Shown in pieces: positions 1-8,881 of a DNA stretch of 56,493 nucleotides. Location: assembly GCF_000743715.1 (NCBI RefSeq), contig NZ_JQEY01000002.1, forward strand, positions 20,732 through 77,224. Direction: 5' to 3'. Numbering within the stretch: position 1 is the stretch's first letter; every line of letters starts with the position of its first letter. Position numbers and translations under genes: made by a program. The notes under the pieces were generated by a model. The model saw nothing but the letters and a program-made list of their open reading frames with translations. It searched no databases and had not been told where the DNA came from. The stretch is from Palleronia rufa. GTDB taxonomy: Bacteria > Pseudomonadota > Alphaproteobacteria > Rhodobacterales > Rhodobacteraceae.

Positions 1-469
1 GTTTCATCAATGAAGACAACGCGATCCGGCAAGGCCGCAATGGCAGGCAGACGGTGTTTGAACCACTCGGCCCGTTGCTGCCTTACCTTGGCACGGCGGC
101 GCTCGGTCGCGACCAGTGACTTTTTTTGTACGTGAACCCGAGCCGGGACAGCAGGTTGGCGATGGAAGAGTGGTGCACCCGCACGCCTTCTGCCTCAGCC
201 AGCGCATCGCGCAACTCGAACAGCGTGATGTCGGGGTCCTGTGCGATCAACTCCTCAAGGAAAGCCTGATGCGGTGCCAGCTTCCCCTTGCCGTGCGGCG
301 GTCCCTGGGGGGCCGGTTCCGCATGGCCCTTGGTTCTCACCTGGCGCGCCCACCGCGCGCCCGTCGCTGGCGACAATTTCAGACGCAACGCCGCCGCGCG
401 CCCGCTTGACCCTTCTTCAATGTACTTCTGAAACCGCGCCCGAAGTGCGGATGGCAATGGTGCTGACAT
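1..469 (-). CDS. IS630-family transposase (ORFA/ORFB by -1 frameshift), partial
   Basis: This encodes a cut-and-paste DDE transposase. The first frame starts at ATG 469 (residues MSAPLPSALRAR) and carries the N-terminal helix-turn-helix part that binds the inverted repeats, up to LLSRLGFTYKK. Left alone it ends after 128 residues. Shifting -1 on the A7 run at 121-127 continues as KKSLVATERRRAK, then a QQRAEWFKHRLP stretch and VVFIDET at the window edge, where the Asp is the first residue of the DDE triad. The rest of the catalytic domain is outside the window. Continuity of family residues across the shift argues for a working frameshifted gene rather than a pseudogene. Confidence 0.8.
121..130 (-). 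other. A7 slippery sequence for -1 ribosomal frameshifting
   Basis: On the minus strand a TAC codon is followed by seven A and then G. The zero frame reads Tyr-Lys-Lys-Ser-His and soon stops; slipping back one base reads Tyr-Lys-Lys-Lys-Ser-Leu-Val and enters the conserved transposase frame. This is the usual arrangement for frameshift-controlled IS transposases. No stimulatory stem-loop was verified. Confidence 0.7.
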
Positions 470-683
470 GATCCATCCTCCCAAACAGGATGAATCACAG
501 ACCAGCTCTCAAGGGAATCCCTCACGATCCAAGTTCAAACCGAAACGCTTTAGAACCGAAAGTACTGGAAGGCCGTTCACCTGCGCAGAAGGCTCGGAGA
601 CTTCCGATCTCTGCTACCGTAGCGACCCGATTGCGGGACCCGGGGATCGAACGCTTTCTTGAGGATCCATAGCGCCCTCTGCC

Positions 684-2198
684 CTAGTCGTTCCGGGAAG
701 AACCGGCGAAGCGGCCCGCAAGCTCGGCGGCACGGCGCAGCGCTTTGGCCTTGTTCACCGTCTCGACGAACTCGGCCTCTGGGTCGCTGTCGAACACCAC
801 ACCGCCGCCGGCCTGGAAGTGCAGCGCGTCGTCCTTCAGTACGGCGGTCCTGAGCGCGATGCACATGTCCATGTCGCCGCTGGCGCTGAAATAGCCCAGG
901 CCGCCGCCGTAGACGCCCCGTTTTTCCGGCTCCAGCTCATCGATGATCTCCATCGCCCGGACCTTGGGCGCGCCCGACACCGTACCCGCAGGCAGTCCGG
1001 CCAGCAGCGCGGACAACGCATCCTGATCGTCGCGCAATTCTCCGACCACGTTCGACACGATGTGCATGACATGGGAATAGCGCTCTACGATGAACTCCTC
1101 CGTCGGACGCACGGTGCCGATCTTCGCCACGCGGCCGACGTCGTTGCGGCCCAGGTCGAGCAGCATCAGATGCTCGGCGCGCTCCTTGGCGTCGGCCAGC
1201 AGATCCGCCTCATGGGCGCGATCCTCTTCCGGCGTGGCGCCGCGGGGACGGGTGCCGGCGATGGGGCGGATCGTGACCTCTCCGCCCATTACCCGGACGA
1301 GGATCTCCGGGCTGGCGCCGATGACCTGAAACCCGCCGAAATTGAAATAGAACATGAAGGGCGAAGGGTTCTCGCGCCGGAGGCTCCGGTAGAGGGCGAA
1401 GGGGGGCAGCGGAAAGCCCATGGTCCAGCGCTGCGACGGCACCACCTGAAAGATGTCGCCGGCGGCGATGTAATCCTTGGCGCGCTTCACGATGGACAGG
1501 TAATCCGCGTGGGAGATATTCGAAACCGGCTCCGCCAGCGGGCCGCTTTCGCCCAGATCGCGGGCATCGGCGGGGGGCGCGCGGTCGAGGTCGCGCAGCG
1601 CGTCCATCACCCGCTCGGCCGCCTGGGCATAGGCCGCGCGTGCCGACTGGCCCGACCCCGCCCAGGCCGGCGCCACCACCGTGACCTCTCCCTTGACGCC
1701 GTCGAGCACCGCCACGACCGACGGGCGCAGCATCAGCGCATCGGGCAGGCCCAGGGGATCGGGGTTCACGTCCGGCAGATGCTCGACAAGGCGGATCATG
1801 TCATAGCCGAGATAGCCGAACAGCCCCGCAGCCGCGGCGGGCAGATCCGCGGGCAGGTCGATCCGGCTTTCAGCCAGGATCCGGCGGAGGGTTTCCAGCG
1901 GGTGGCCCTCCATCGTCTCGAAGGCGGCGTCGTCGAACCGGGCGCTGCGGTTCACCCGGCTCACCTCACCACGGCACTCCCAGACCAGATCCGGTTTCAT
2001 GCCGACGATGGAATAGCGTCCGCGGACCTCACCGCCGGTCACCGATTCCAGCATGAACGTATCGCGCCCGGCCTGTCCAAGCTTCATCATCAGCGACACC
2101 GGCGTGTCGAGATCGGCGGAGAGTCGCGCGTGGACGACCTGGTTGCGTCCGGCATCGAAGGCGCGGGCGAACGCCTCGAAATCGGGGAAGAGCTGCAT
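684..2198 (-). CDS. trpE: Anthranilate synthase component I
   Basis: This is the 504-residue large subunit of anthranilate synthase, which converts chorismate to anthranilate with ammonia supplied by TrpG, the first committed step of tryptophan synthesis. The N-terminal half holds the Leu-Glu-Ser feedback region (FMLESVTGG, near residue 50) used by tryptophan. The C-terminal chorismate-binding domain shows SPEILVR, PIAGTRPRG, DLGRNDVGR, GTVSGAPKVRAME and GGGVVFDSDPEAE, all family hallmarks. Length is normal. The start ATG overlaps the stop of the upstream ppiD-like gene by one base (TGATG), so translation is probably coupled. Its partner trpG is not adjacent but about 39 kb to the right; an IS630 element lies just downstream. 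Confidence 0.97.
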   Translation of the reverse strand: MQLFPDFEAFARAFDAGRNQVVHARLSADLDTPVSLMMKLGQAGRDTFMLESVTGGEVRGRYSIVGMKPDLVWECRGEVSRVNRSARFDDAAFETMEGHPLETLRRILAESRIDLPADLPAAAAGLFGYLGYDMIRLVEHLPDVNPDPLGLPDALMLRPSVVAVLDGVKGEVTVVAPAWAGSGQSARAAYAQAAERVMDALRDLDRAPPADARDLGESGPLAEPVSNISHADYLSIVKRAKDYIAAGDIFQVVPSQRWTMGFPLPPFALYRSLRRENPSPFMFYFNFGGFQVIGASPEILVRVMGGEVTIRPIAGTRPRGATPEEDRAHEADLLADAKERAEHLMLLDLGRNDVGRVAKIGTVRPTEEFIVERYSHVMHIVSNVVGELRDDQDALSALLAGLPAGTVSGAPKVRAMEIIDELEPEKRGVYGGGLGYFSASGDMDMCIALRTAVLKDDALHFQAGGGVVFDSDPEAEFVETVNKAKALRRAAELAGRFAGSSRND

Positions 2199-4060
2199 CA
2201 GTTGAACTGCGACAGCACCGCGCTGACCGCCTGACTGTTGAGCGATATGCCCTTTTGCGATTGAAGCGCCGCGGTGAAGGCCGAGGTGATGTCCTGTGCG
2301 ATCCCCTGTCCGGCGGCGGTGCGCACGCCCTCCTTGACGGCTTGCGCCTCCTCGGTCGCGCCGCCGGGCACGCTGACCCCATCCACCCGGATCAGAAGCG
2401 CGCCGTCGGCCGTCTCGATCACCTCCGACGCGCCCTCGTCCAGGGCGAAGGCCGCGGTGACGGTACCGGCGGGCAGACCCTCGAGGAACGCGTCGCGCAG
2501 CACGCCCTCCTGCCGCGTGACCGTGCCGCCGATGGCGTCGATCGCGGCACCTTCGCGCAGTTGCTCCATGGCCGCGGTCGCCCTGTCCGTAAGTCTCGCG
2601 CGGCGCTCTGCCGCCGTCCAGTCCTGCGCCACGCGGTCGCGGACATCTTCCAGCGGCTGAAGCTCCGGCTCCAGCACCTCATCGACGCGGAGCGCGAAAA
2701 GACCGCCGTCCGACAGCTGCGTGACTTCCGGAAAATCGCCCGGCTCCGCCGCGGCGGCTGCGGTACGGAACTCTTCATAGGCATCGATGTCGGCGCCGTC
2801 CTCGCCGGCCTCGCCGGTGCTCCAGACGGTCTCGCCCAGCCGGAATTCGGTCTCTGCCGCGACCTCTTCCAAGGTGGCGCCGCCGGCCAGAAGGTCGGAG
2901 ACAGGTTCGATCTGCGCATCAGCGGCGCGGCGCGCGGCGCCGGCGGAAAGTTCCGCGCGCAATTCGTCCTCCACGTCCTCAAGTGGCGTCTGCTGCGGGG
3001 CGAGGATAGCGTTCACGCGGAAAAGCGCGGGCCCCAGCGGCGTCTGGACCGGCCCAGCGATCCCCGGTGCGTCGAGCGCGAAGACCGCCTCCGACGCGGC
3101 CCCCAGACCGTCCGCCGCGACCGTGCCCATGTCCACGTCCTGAAGCGTAAGGCCGCGCTCCTGAACCAGCGTGTCGAAATCGGTCTCACCGGCAGACAGA
3201 GCATCGGCCGCGGCCTGGGCCGCAGCATCGTCGGGAAAGACGAGCCGCTCTACCAGACGCATTTCGGGGCGGTCGTATTCGTCGGACCGCTGCTCGTAGA
3301 GATCCTGCACCGCCGCGTTGTCGACCGGAACGCTGTCCGCCAGCATGTCGGGTGACAGCCAGACATAGGTGATACGCTTGCGCCGGGGCAGGGTGTAGGC
3401 CTCCGGGTCGGATTCGTACTGGGCGGTGAGGGCGTCGTCGTCCGGCTCCGGCACGGATTGTTCCAAGTCGTCCGGGCCGAAGCGCACCAGCGTCAGGTCC
3501 CGGGTTTCGCGCGCGTAGTCGTAGAGCGTGTCCACGAAGGTGGTGGGCGGCTGGACGCCCGCGATCACGGCCCCCTGGAGGAGCGAGCGGGCAATCTCAT
3601 CGCGCAGCTGGTTCTCGAATTCCGCGACACTCAGCCCCGCGCGTTCGAGCGAAAACGCATAGGCCTGACGGTCGAAGCTGCCGTCGGCGCCCTGGAACGC
3701 CTGCATGTCCTGGATCGAGCGCGCGACTTCCCCATCGCCGACCGACACGCCCAGCGTGTCGGCCTCGTCCTCCAGCGCGGCCAGCGACACGAGCCGCTGC
3801 AGCACGATCCGGTCCAGCCCGAAATCGCGCGCCTGGGACATGGAGAGCCGCTCGCCGGTCTGCGCCTCCATGGCGCGTATCTCCTGCTGGAGCGCGCGGG
3901 CGTAGCGGTCGACGTCGATCTCGGTGTCCCCGACGGACCCGACGACGCGGGCCGAGCCGCCGAAGCTGGTGGCTCCGAATCCCGCGAGGCCGACAATGAG
4001 CAGCAGCAAGATGGTCCAGACGACCGCCTTGCCGACAGGGTTCTTGGTGCCCTTGGCCAT
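2198..4060 (-). CDS. ppiD: PpiD/SurA-type periplasmic folding chaperone (peptidyl-prolyl isomerase family)
   Basis: This encodes a membrane-anchored periplasmic chaperone of the PpiD type, about 620 residues. One N-terminal membrane segment (AVVWTILLLLIVGLAGFGA) follows a short basic cytoplasmic tail. The SurA-like N-terminal region includes GDTEIDVDRYARALQQE, then a rotamase-like domain around residues 265-355 (ERLVFPDDAAAQAAADAL to PLGPALFRV). The isomerase domain is divergent, so chaperone activity is safer to infer than catalysis. I chose ATG 4060 because AAGGAG lies nine bases upstream; a GTG six bases earlier is too close to that site. The gene directly precedes trpE with a one-base overlap, a gene order seen in other Rhodobacterales. 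Confidence 0.88.
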   Translation of the reverse strand: MAKGTKNPVGKAVVWTILLLLIVGLAGFGATSFGGSARVVGSVGDTEIDVDRYARALQQEIRAMEAQTGERLSMSQARDFGLDRIVLQRLVSLAALEDEADTLGVSVGDGEVARSIQDMQAFQGADGSFDRQAYAFSLERAGLSVAEFENQLRDEIARSLLQGAVIAGVQPPTTFVDTLYDYARETRDLTLVRFGPDDLEQSVPEPDDDALTAQYESDPEAYTLPRRKRITYVWLSPDMLADSVPVDNAAVQDLYEQRSDEYDRPEMRLVERLVFPDDAAAQAAADALSAGETDFDTLVQERGLTLQDVDMGTVAADGLGAASEAVFALDAPGIAGPVQTPLGPALFRVNAILAPQQTPLEDVEDELRAELSAGAARRAADAQIEPVSDLLAGGATLEEVAAETEFRLGETVWSTGEAGEDGADIDAYEEFRTAAAAAEPGDFPEVTQLSDGGLFALRVDEVLEPELQPLEDVRDRVAQDWTAAERRARLTDRATAAMEQLREGAAIDAIGGTVTRQEGVLRDAFLEGLPAGTVTAAFALDEGASEVIETADGALLIRVDGVSVPGGATEEAQAVKEGVRTAAGQGIAQDITSAFTAALQSQKGISLNSQAVSAVLSQFN

Positions 4061-4128
4061 GGTCACGCGCTCCTTCGCCGTGGGGGTTGGGTCGGTGCGC
4101 GCCGGTCTAGGGCAAGCTCAGCGGCGCC

Positions 4129-4695
4129 TCAAGGGATGATGCGCGTGTACTTCGTGCCCTCGACGGAGGCGCCGGCCAGAAGGCCCGCCTGGCCGAAGAC
4201 CACGCCGATCACCGGCGACAGCTGGGTGATGGTGGTGGCCGACAGGTTCTGGCCGCGGTCGTTCAGCGCGTATTCGATGTCCGCGCCCGCGGTCCAGCCA
4301 GGGGACGAGCGGAAGTCGTAGAGCGCGTTGTTGGTCATGAAGAACAGCACATGGGCGTATTGCTGGGCGCCGAGCTGAAAGCCGAGGCTCGCCTCGGCGG
4401 CGGAATAGTAGTCCACGGTCGAGTCCTGCACCAGCAGCGCGCCGCGCCCGTAGGAGCCGCCCGCGCCGAGTGCCGCCTTGGTGATGAGCGGCATGACCAG
4501 CACGCCCGCGGCCTTGTCGCGCAGCTGCGCCGTGGCGGGATAGTTGCTGTAAAGGTAGTCCATGGTGGACGCGACCCGCGCGTCGATCGTGGCGGCCCCG
4601 TTCGAGCCGACGGCGTTGCTGCAGCCCGCCAGCGCGGTCGCGCCCACCGTGGCCAGCGCGCCCGATAGAACCCTGCGCCGTGTCATGTTGGTCAT
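4129..4695 (-). CDS. Ysc84/lipid-binding-domain lipoprotein
   Basis: This is a 188-residue exported protein. The N-terminus has three arginines followed by a hydrophobic stretch and the lipobox LAGC with Cys25, so it should be an acylated lipoprotein; the TRRRVL start also resembles a Tat signal. The mature part matches the Ysc84 (SH3YL1/BPSL1445-like) domain: GVLVMPLITKAALGAGGSYG, SLGFQLGAQ and a conserved FFMTNNALYDF stretch. Eukaryotic Ysc84 domains bind phosphoinositides, and bacterial copies are envelope proteins of uncertain role. It is monocistronic as far as can be seen, on the same strand as ppiD but about 70 bases upstream of it. Confidence 0.8.
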   Translation of the reverse strand: MTNMTRRRVLSGALATVGATALAGCSNAVGSNGAATIDARVASTMDYLYSNYPATAQLRDKAAGVLVMPLITKAALGAGGSYGRGALLVQDSTVDYYSAAEASLGFQLGAQQYAHVLFFMTNNALYDFRSSPGWTAGADIEYALNDRGQNLSATTITQLSPVIGVVFGQAGLLAGASVEGTKYTRIIP

Positions 4696-4824
4696 GGGAA
4701 TGTCCCTCGTTCCTGCCGATGCCTCTTTGGCGGTCTTTTTGGCGACCGCTCGAACGCCACTATACGTGGGCGTGGCGGGTTTGTCATCCGCCCCGCGTCC
4801 GCGCCGTCATCGCCGGGATCCGCA

Positions 4825-4845
4825 CCCCGGCCGGCGGGGCCGGGG
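4825..4845. terminator. Strong GC hairpin in the gap before the Ysc84 gene
   Basis: An eight-base-pair perfect GC stem (CCCCGGCC / GGCCGGGG) with a five-base loop lies in the 397-base gap 4696-5092. There is no T tract on either side. It could help end transcription of the eight-gene operon that reads in from the right. The rest of the gap holds no recognisable coding sequence. Confidence 0.35.
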
Positions 4846-5092
4846 CGCTACGAACCGCCTTCGAAAGCGACGCGCCGAAGGGCTTTCAGGCAGGGAAGGG
4901 CCGATTGCGGGCTGAGTGACATCAAAGAGGCTTTCCAGTGACTGCGGGGCTGTCTCTGACACGCGTCGGTCACATGTCATCACCGATAGTCGGACAGGCG
5001 CGAGCTTGGGAAACCGGGCGCGTGCCGATCCTGCCGGCGTTGGCGAACCACAATCGACCGAACCGGGCCGCGGATGCGACGCCGCGCGCGAT

Positions 5093-6010
5093 CTATGCCG
5101 GAAGCTGTCCGCAGGATGCAGTGTCGCCCGGCGGCGGCACCCGATCGGCAAAGGCCATGTGGATATGGTCGGCCCGGGCGATCCACACCTCGTCCCGCGC
5201 GTCCGAGATCTGCCGCAGGACCGCCCGAAGGCGCCTGAGCCGGTAAGGCTGGCCGACGATGTACGGATGCAGCGCCACGCCCATGACAAGCGGCTGGTCT
5301 GCGGACTGTTCGAGCCGTTCGTCGAAATCGTCCAGGACGATCTGCGCGAACGTGCTGGCTGGATCCTGGCGCGCGATGACCGATGGGATGTCGTTGACCT
5401 CCTGCGGATAGGGAATCGACAGCAGCGGGCCGGCGCGCGTCCGCATCCAGATCGGCTGGTCGTCCATGCACCAGTTGAGCGTATAGCTGTAGCCCGCCTC
5501 GGCCAGCAGGTCCGGGGTGATCATCGTCTCGGCGATCCAGGGACTCAGCCAGCCGGCGGGCGCGCGGCCTTCGGCCTGGGCGATCACGCGCGTGGCCTCT
5601 GCGATCAGCTCTCGCTCCTCCGCCTCCGGCATCGTGCTCTGGCGTTCGCTGTTGGTGCGGCCGTGGCCGGCGATTTCGTCGCCGCGCACGCGGTGCGCTG
5701 CCAGCAGTTCGGGGGCATGGCCGTACATCGCGCTGTTGGCCAGGACCGTGGCGGGAAGTTCCAGCGAGTCCAGCAGCGCCAGAAGCCGCCAGGCCCCGAC
5801 CCGGTTGCCGTAGTCGCGCCACGCATAGTTCAGGACGTCGGGCTGCGCCCCGCCCGGCACCAGTTCCGCCCCAAGGCCCTCGCCGAAGGCGAAGTGCTCC
5901 AGGTTGATGGCGAAATAGACGGCCAGGCGCTTGCCGCCTGGCCATGTGAAATCCGGGCGCCGGGTAATCGGAACATAGTCGTACCGGCCATGACCGGGCA
6001 GGGCGGTCAC
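5093..6010 (-). CDS. PuuE-like polysaccharide-deacetylase-fold hydrolase
   Basis: This is a 305-residue NodB-fold protein of the cofactor-independent allantoinase-like branch. It resembles the PuuE half of the fusion at 16641-18050: TRRPDFTWPGG opens it, then FAINLEHFAFGEG, LNYAWRDYGNRVG, DEIAGHGRTNSERQ, WLSPWIAETM and a DDQPIW motif. It lacks the usual metal-binding His-X3-His deacetylase pattern in any form I could recognise. The chosen start is GTG 6010, because it overlaps the stop of the upstream gene (GTGA) and homologues begin with this PGHGRYDY region. It is the last gene of an eight-gene operon with an ABC importer and a racemase, which suggests a small amide or cyclic ureide as substrate; the substrate itself is unknown. 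Confidence 0.82.
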   Translation of the reverse strand: MTALPGHGRYDYVPITRRPDFTWPGGKRLAVYFAINLEHFAFGEGLGAELVPGGAQPDVLNYAWRDYGNRVGAWRLLALLDSLELPATVLANSAMYGHAPELLAAHRVRGDEIAGHGRTNSERQSTMPEAEERELIAEATRVIAQAEGRAPAGWLSPWIAETMITPDLLAEAGYSYTLNWCMDDQPIWMRTRAGPLLSIPYPQEVNDIPSVIARQDPASTFAQIVLDDFDERLEQSADQPLVMGVALHPYIVGQPYRLRRLRAVLRQISDARDEVWIARADHIHMAFADRVPPPGDTASCGQLPA

Positions 6011-6426
6011 AGCGGCGCCTCTGACAGGCCGGCCCGATCCAGCAGGATTTCGGCGCTGTCGTTCCAGACTTCGGTGCGCGTGATCAGCCCGTTTCGGACG
6101 GCGAAGAAATCCACATAGCGGTTGCCGTCGAACGCCTGTCCGTCCGGCCATTCCCCATAGAGATGACCGGTGTTCCAGACATGGACCGCGCCGGCCGTCT
6201 CATCGAGCGCCGCATCCATGCGCAGGACGCGTTTCCTGACCCAGGCGTAGCGCCTGGCGTTGAAGGCGGCCGGGTCTTCGGGGCCCTGCATGATGCGACC
6301 GCCGGTGAAGACGATGACGCAGCCCGGGGCCATGTGGCGGCGTGCGCCATCCGCATCGCCCGCCATCGAACACTCCAGATAGGCGTCGACGATGCGCTTT
6401 GCCTGGCCCAGGATGTCTTCTGTCAT
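6007..6426 (-). CDS. SnoaL/NTF2-like protein
   Basis: This small protein of 139 residues has the NTF2-like cone fold pattern: an N-terminal helix (IVDAYLECSMAGDADGARRHM), the P-G-C-V-I-V-F-T-G-G strand, and a C-terminal sheet with YVDFFAVRNGLITRTEVWND. Members act as small hydrolases or isomerases, or as binding partners, so function cannot be assigned from sequence alone. The start is ATG 6426 (MTEDILGQ); upstream in-frame sequence is not protein-like. It lies 26 bases after the GNAT gene and its stop overlaps the start of the PuuE-like hydrolase, so it belongs to the same operon. Confidence 0.75.
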   Translation of the reverse strand: MTEDILGQAKRIVDAYLECSMAGDADGARRHMAPGCVIVFTGGRIMQGPEDPAAFNARRYAWVRKRVLRMDAALDETAGAVHVWNTGHLYGEWPDGQAFDGNRYVDFFAVRNGLITRTEVWNDSAEILLDRAGLSEAPL

Positions 6427-6452
6427 TGGGTCATCTCCGGTTGTCGGGCCCT

Positions 6453-7298
6453 TCAGCCCAGTTCCAACGTCGCCACACCGAAGGTGCGGTGCAGATCCTG
6501 CGCGGGGGCGGGTCCGCGCCACATCCGGGCGGTCTCGAAATCCGGCGTCAGTTTCAGGTCTGCGGCCAACGCCATGGCGGCCGAATTGGGTTCCGGCACA
6601 TCCAGGCTGACCCGCGCGGGTCCGGTGCGGTGGGCGCATCCGTTCAGGAGCGACTCGGCGGCGGTCCGGTCCGCTGCGAAAAGCGGCCCGATCTTGTGGC
6701 CCGACACGCAGGTTCGCAGCACGGCCAGGCCCGCAAGCGCTCCGTCGCGTAGCAGCACGCGGGCCACGCGGCTCGGATCGCCCGCCAGCCAGCCGCGCAG
6801 GAAGGCCGCGCGCTCGAAGCCGGTCACGGCGCGGTCGAGCGCCTGTGCCGTCTCCATATGTTCAGGCTCAAGCGGCCGGGTCCGGTCCGGCCCCGCCGGT
6901 GTCAGGACGCCCGAGTGGCGCAGGTTGCGATGCGCCGTTACAAAGCCTGACCTGGTGTAATTGGCCTGCTGTGCCGGCACGCCGTCCAGACCCGTGGTGC
7001 GCGGTGCCAGCCGCGCCATACCCTCTTGCCAGAGGGTCAGGCCGACGCCGCGTCCGCGCAGGTCCGGGCGACAGATATAGAGGCCGAGAAACGCGGTCGC
7101 GTCACCGAACCTCACGATCGACAGGCTGGCCGCGGGTTCTCCGTCGATTTCGGCCAGAAGGAAGCCGTCCGGATCGGCGGCGTGGAAGGCCGGCGCATCG
7201 GCCAGGCCGGGATTCCAGCCCTCCGCCTCGGCCCAGGACAGGACGGCTTCAAGCTCCGTTCGGGTCATCGTTCTGATCGCGGATCGGCCGCGCGTCAT
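6453..7298 (-). CDS. Two-domain GNAT N-acetyltransferase
   Basis: This is a 281-residue acetyltransferase. The N-terminal GNAT domain shows the acetyl-CoA binding motif A around LYICRPDLRGRGVGLTLWQEG (with R-G-R-G-V-G as core). The C-terminal half, from about residue 150, looks like the second GNAT-like domain found in this subfamily (FLRGWLAGDPSRVARVL, CVSGHKIGPLFA). It presumably acylates an amine, perhaps of the compound handled by this operon. The ATG at 7298 overlaps the stop of the racemase gene (ATGA). A second in-frame ATG lies ten codons later. Confidence 0.82.
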   Translation of the reverse strand: MTRGRSAIRTMTRTELEAVLSWAEAEGWNPGLADAPAFHAADPDGFLLAEIDGEPAASLSIVRFGDATAFLGLYICRPDLRGRGVGLTLWQEGMARLAPRTTGLDGVPAQQANYTRSGFVTAHRNLRHSGVLTPAGPDRTRPLEPEHMETAQALDRAVTGFERAAFLRGWLAGDPSRVARVLLRDGALAGLAVLRTCVSGHKIGPLFAADRTAAESLLNGCAHRTGPARVSLDVPEPNSAAMALAADLKLTPDFETARMWRGPAPAQDLHRTFGVATLELG

Positions 7299-8002
7299 GG
7301 TTCGGCAGTCTCCGTCGGGCCCGCATAGGCACCGCGTTTCGAAGTCTTCAGCCCCGCGCCCGCCACGGCCGAGACAAGCGCCAGGCCTGACGAGATGCCC
7401 TCGATCACCGGGCAGCCGAATTCGGCCTCCAGATCGGCCGCCAGCCGCGCCATGCCGGCGCACCCGAGAACGATGGCGTCGGCCCCGTCCTGCGCGAGTG
7501 CCGACTCGACCTGCCGGCGGATCGCGGCCACGGCCTGCGGCGTACCCGCGTCGATATCGAGTACCGGCACGCCCGCGGCCCGCAGCCCGGCACAGCGATT
7601 GGCAAACCCGTAGCGCACCAGGTTGCTGCGCAGCACCGGCAGAGCCTGGGAAACGGAGGTGACGATCGCGAAGCGGTCGGCCAGCAGCGTCGCGCAATGG
7701 GCCGCCGCTTCGCCGATGCCGATCACGGGTGCGCGGGCCAGGCATCGCGCCGCGTCCAGTCCGGTGTCGTCGAAGCAGGCGATGACATGGCCATCGGTCC
7801 CCCGGGCCTCTGCCTCGGCGATCCGTCGCAGCATCCACGGCACCGCCATCGCGCCGTCCAGCGGACCCTCGATCGACACCGGACCGCCTGCCGCGCCCGT
7901 CGTTTCGACCGTCACCCCCCGGGGCGCCGCGGCCGATGCCGCGTCGGCGATACCGGCCGTCATCGCCGCGCTGGCGTTCGGATTGACGACGTGGATGCGC
8001 AT
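7295..8002 (-). CDS. Asp/Glu/hydantoin (allantoin)-type racemase
   Basis: This 235-residue protein belongs to the Asp/Glu racemase superfamily, hydantoin racemase branch, which uses two cysteines to move a proton at a chiral carbon. Family marks are the start VVNPNASAAMT, the first active-site region ACFDDTGLD and the second one VLGCAGMARL, each with its Cys. Hydantoin racemases and the allantoin racemase HpxA fall in this group, so a cyclic ureide is a reasonable substrate class. I chose ATG 8002, which overlaps the upstream permease stop by one base (TGATG); a TTG one codon earlier is possible. It follows the four ABC transporter genes in the operon. Confidence 0.85.
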   Translation of the reverse strand: MRIHVVNPNASAAMTAGIADAASAAAPRGVTVETTGAAGGPVSIEGPLDGAMAVPWMLRRIAEAEARGTDGHVIACFDDTGLDAARCLARAPVIGIGEAAAHCATLLADRFAIVTSVSQALPVLRSNLVRYGFANRCAGLRAAGVPVLDIDAGTPQAVAAIRRQVESALAQDGADAIVLGCAGMARLAADLEAEFGCPVIEGISSGLALVSAVAGAGLKTSKRGAYAGPTETAEP

Positions 8003-8877
8003 CAACCGCCGCGCCGTCGCTTCTGTATCAGGCTGGCCAGCGTGAACGTGACGATCACCAGCACGACCGATCCGAAGGTCGTCGCGGTCCCGAGCGCGTA
8101 GATTTCAGGGTCCGTGACCGTTGTCGTCTTGGCGGCAAGCTGCATGGGCAGGGTATTTTCGGATCCCATGACCTGGGACGAGCGTGCAAGCTCATCCCAG
8201 CTGAGCGTGAAACCGAACACGGCGACGCCGATCAGGAACGGCGCGATGATCGGCAGGGTCACGTGGCGAAACGTCTGCCAAGAGGTCGCGCCAAGGTCGC
8301 GCGCGGCTTCCTCATAGGCCGGGTCGAACCGGTTGAAGACGGCGAACATGATCAGCAGGCCGAACGGCAGCGTCCAGGTCAGATGCGCGCCCAGCCCCGA
8401 TGTGTAGGGCCCCAGGGCCGAGATGAAATTCCCCTGGATCCAACCGATCCCCATCGACGCGCCAAGCGCCTTGATCGCATTATCGAACAGCCGGAATTCC
8501 AGCGCGATCCCAAGCGAGACCACGATGGACGGCACGATCAGGCTGGCGATGGCGACGTAGAGGAGCACGGTCGCGCCGCGAAACCGGCGACGGAACGCAA
8601 GTCCCGCAAGAACCGAGATCGCCACCGTCAGCACCATGACGACGATCGCCAGCAAAAAGGATCTGCGCAGGGCAGACCCGATCCCGACCTGGCTGCCGCC
8701 GGCCAGCAGCGTTCCGAACCAATGGGTCGAGAACCCGTTCATCGGAAACACCAGACCGCCCTCCGGGCCCTGGAACGACAGGACAAGGATGGAGATCATC
8801 GGCCCGTAGAGGAACAGGATGAACAGCCCGAAGACAATCGACAGGACATAGAAGGCGCGGGGGCGGCGGCCGGTCAT
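8002..8877 (-). CDS. ABC transporter permease, PotC type
   Basis: This inner-membrane permease has about six membrane spans over 291 residues and the cytoplasmic EAA loop (EEAARDLGATSWQTF) that contacts the ATPase. It resembles PotC, the second permease of spermidine/putrescine-type importers. I chose ATG 8877 because AAGGAG lies ten bases upstream and the gene then starts four bases after the previous stop; a TTG 30 bases upstream would overlap more. It works with the PotB-like permease, the binding protein and the ATPase encoded upstream in the same operon. Confidence 0.9.
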   Translation of the reverse strand: MTGRRPRAFYVLSIVFGLFILFLYGPMISILVLSFQGPEGGLVFPMNGFSTHWFGTLLAGGSQVGIGSALRRSFLLAIVVMVLTVAISVLAGLAFRRRFRGATVLLYVAIASLIVPSIVVSLGIALEFRLFDNAIKALGASMGIGWIQGNFISALGPYTSGLGAHLTWTLPFGLLIMFAVFNRFDPAYEEAARDLGATSWQTFRHVTLPIIAPFLIGVAVFGFTLSWDELARSSQVMGSENTLPMQLAAKTTTVTDPEIYALGTATTFGSVVLVIVTFTLASLIQKRRRGG

Positions 8878-8881
8878 GGCA

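Larger units (their letters stand above)
1..540 (-). mobile_element. IS630-family insertion sequence, truncated by the window edge
   Basis: The left edge holds the 5' part of an IS630-type element reading leftward: a two-frame transposase joined by an A7 slippery run, and a short untranslated leader to its right. The outer end is not fixed. I place it near 540 because transposase coding starts at 469 and IS630 leaders are usually short; no inverted repeat partner is available since the other end lies outside the window. IS630 elements normally duplicate a TA dinucleotide, which cannot be checked here. The element sits just downstream of trpE. Confidence 0.75.

Noticed and set aside
600-680. 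tRNA-like stretch with GGGACCCGGGGATCGAACG
   Set aside because: No cloverleaf, anticodon arm or acceptor stem could be folded from it by eye.
819-2234. Long plus-strand frame opposite trpE
   Set aside because: It is a GC-rich shadow of trpE with His/Arg/Gly-rich sequence and no family motif; trpE on the other strand is certain.
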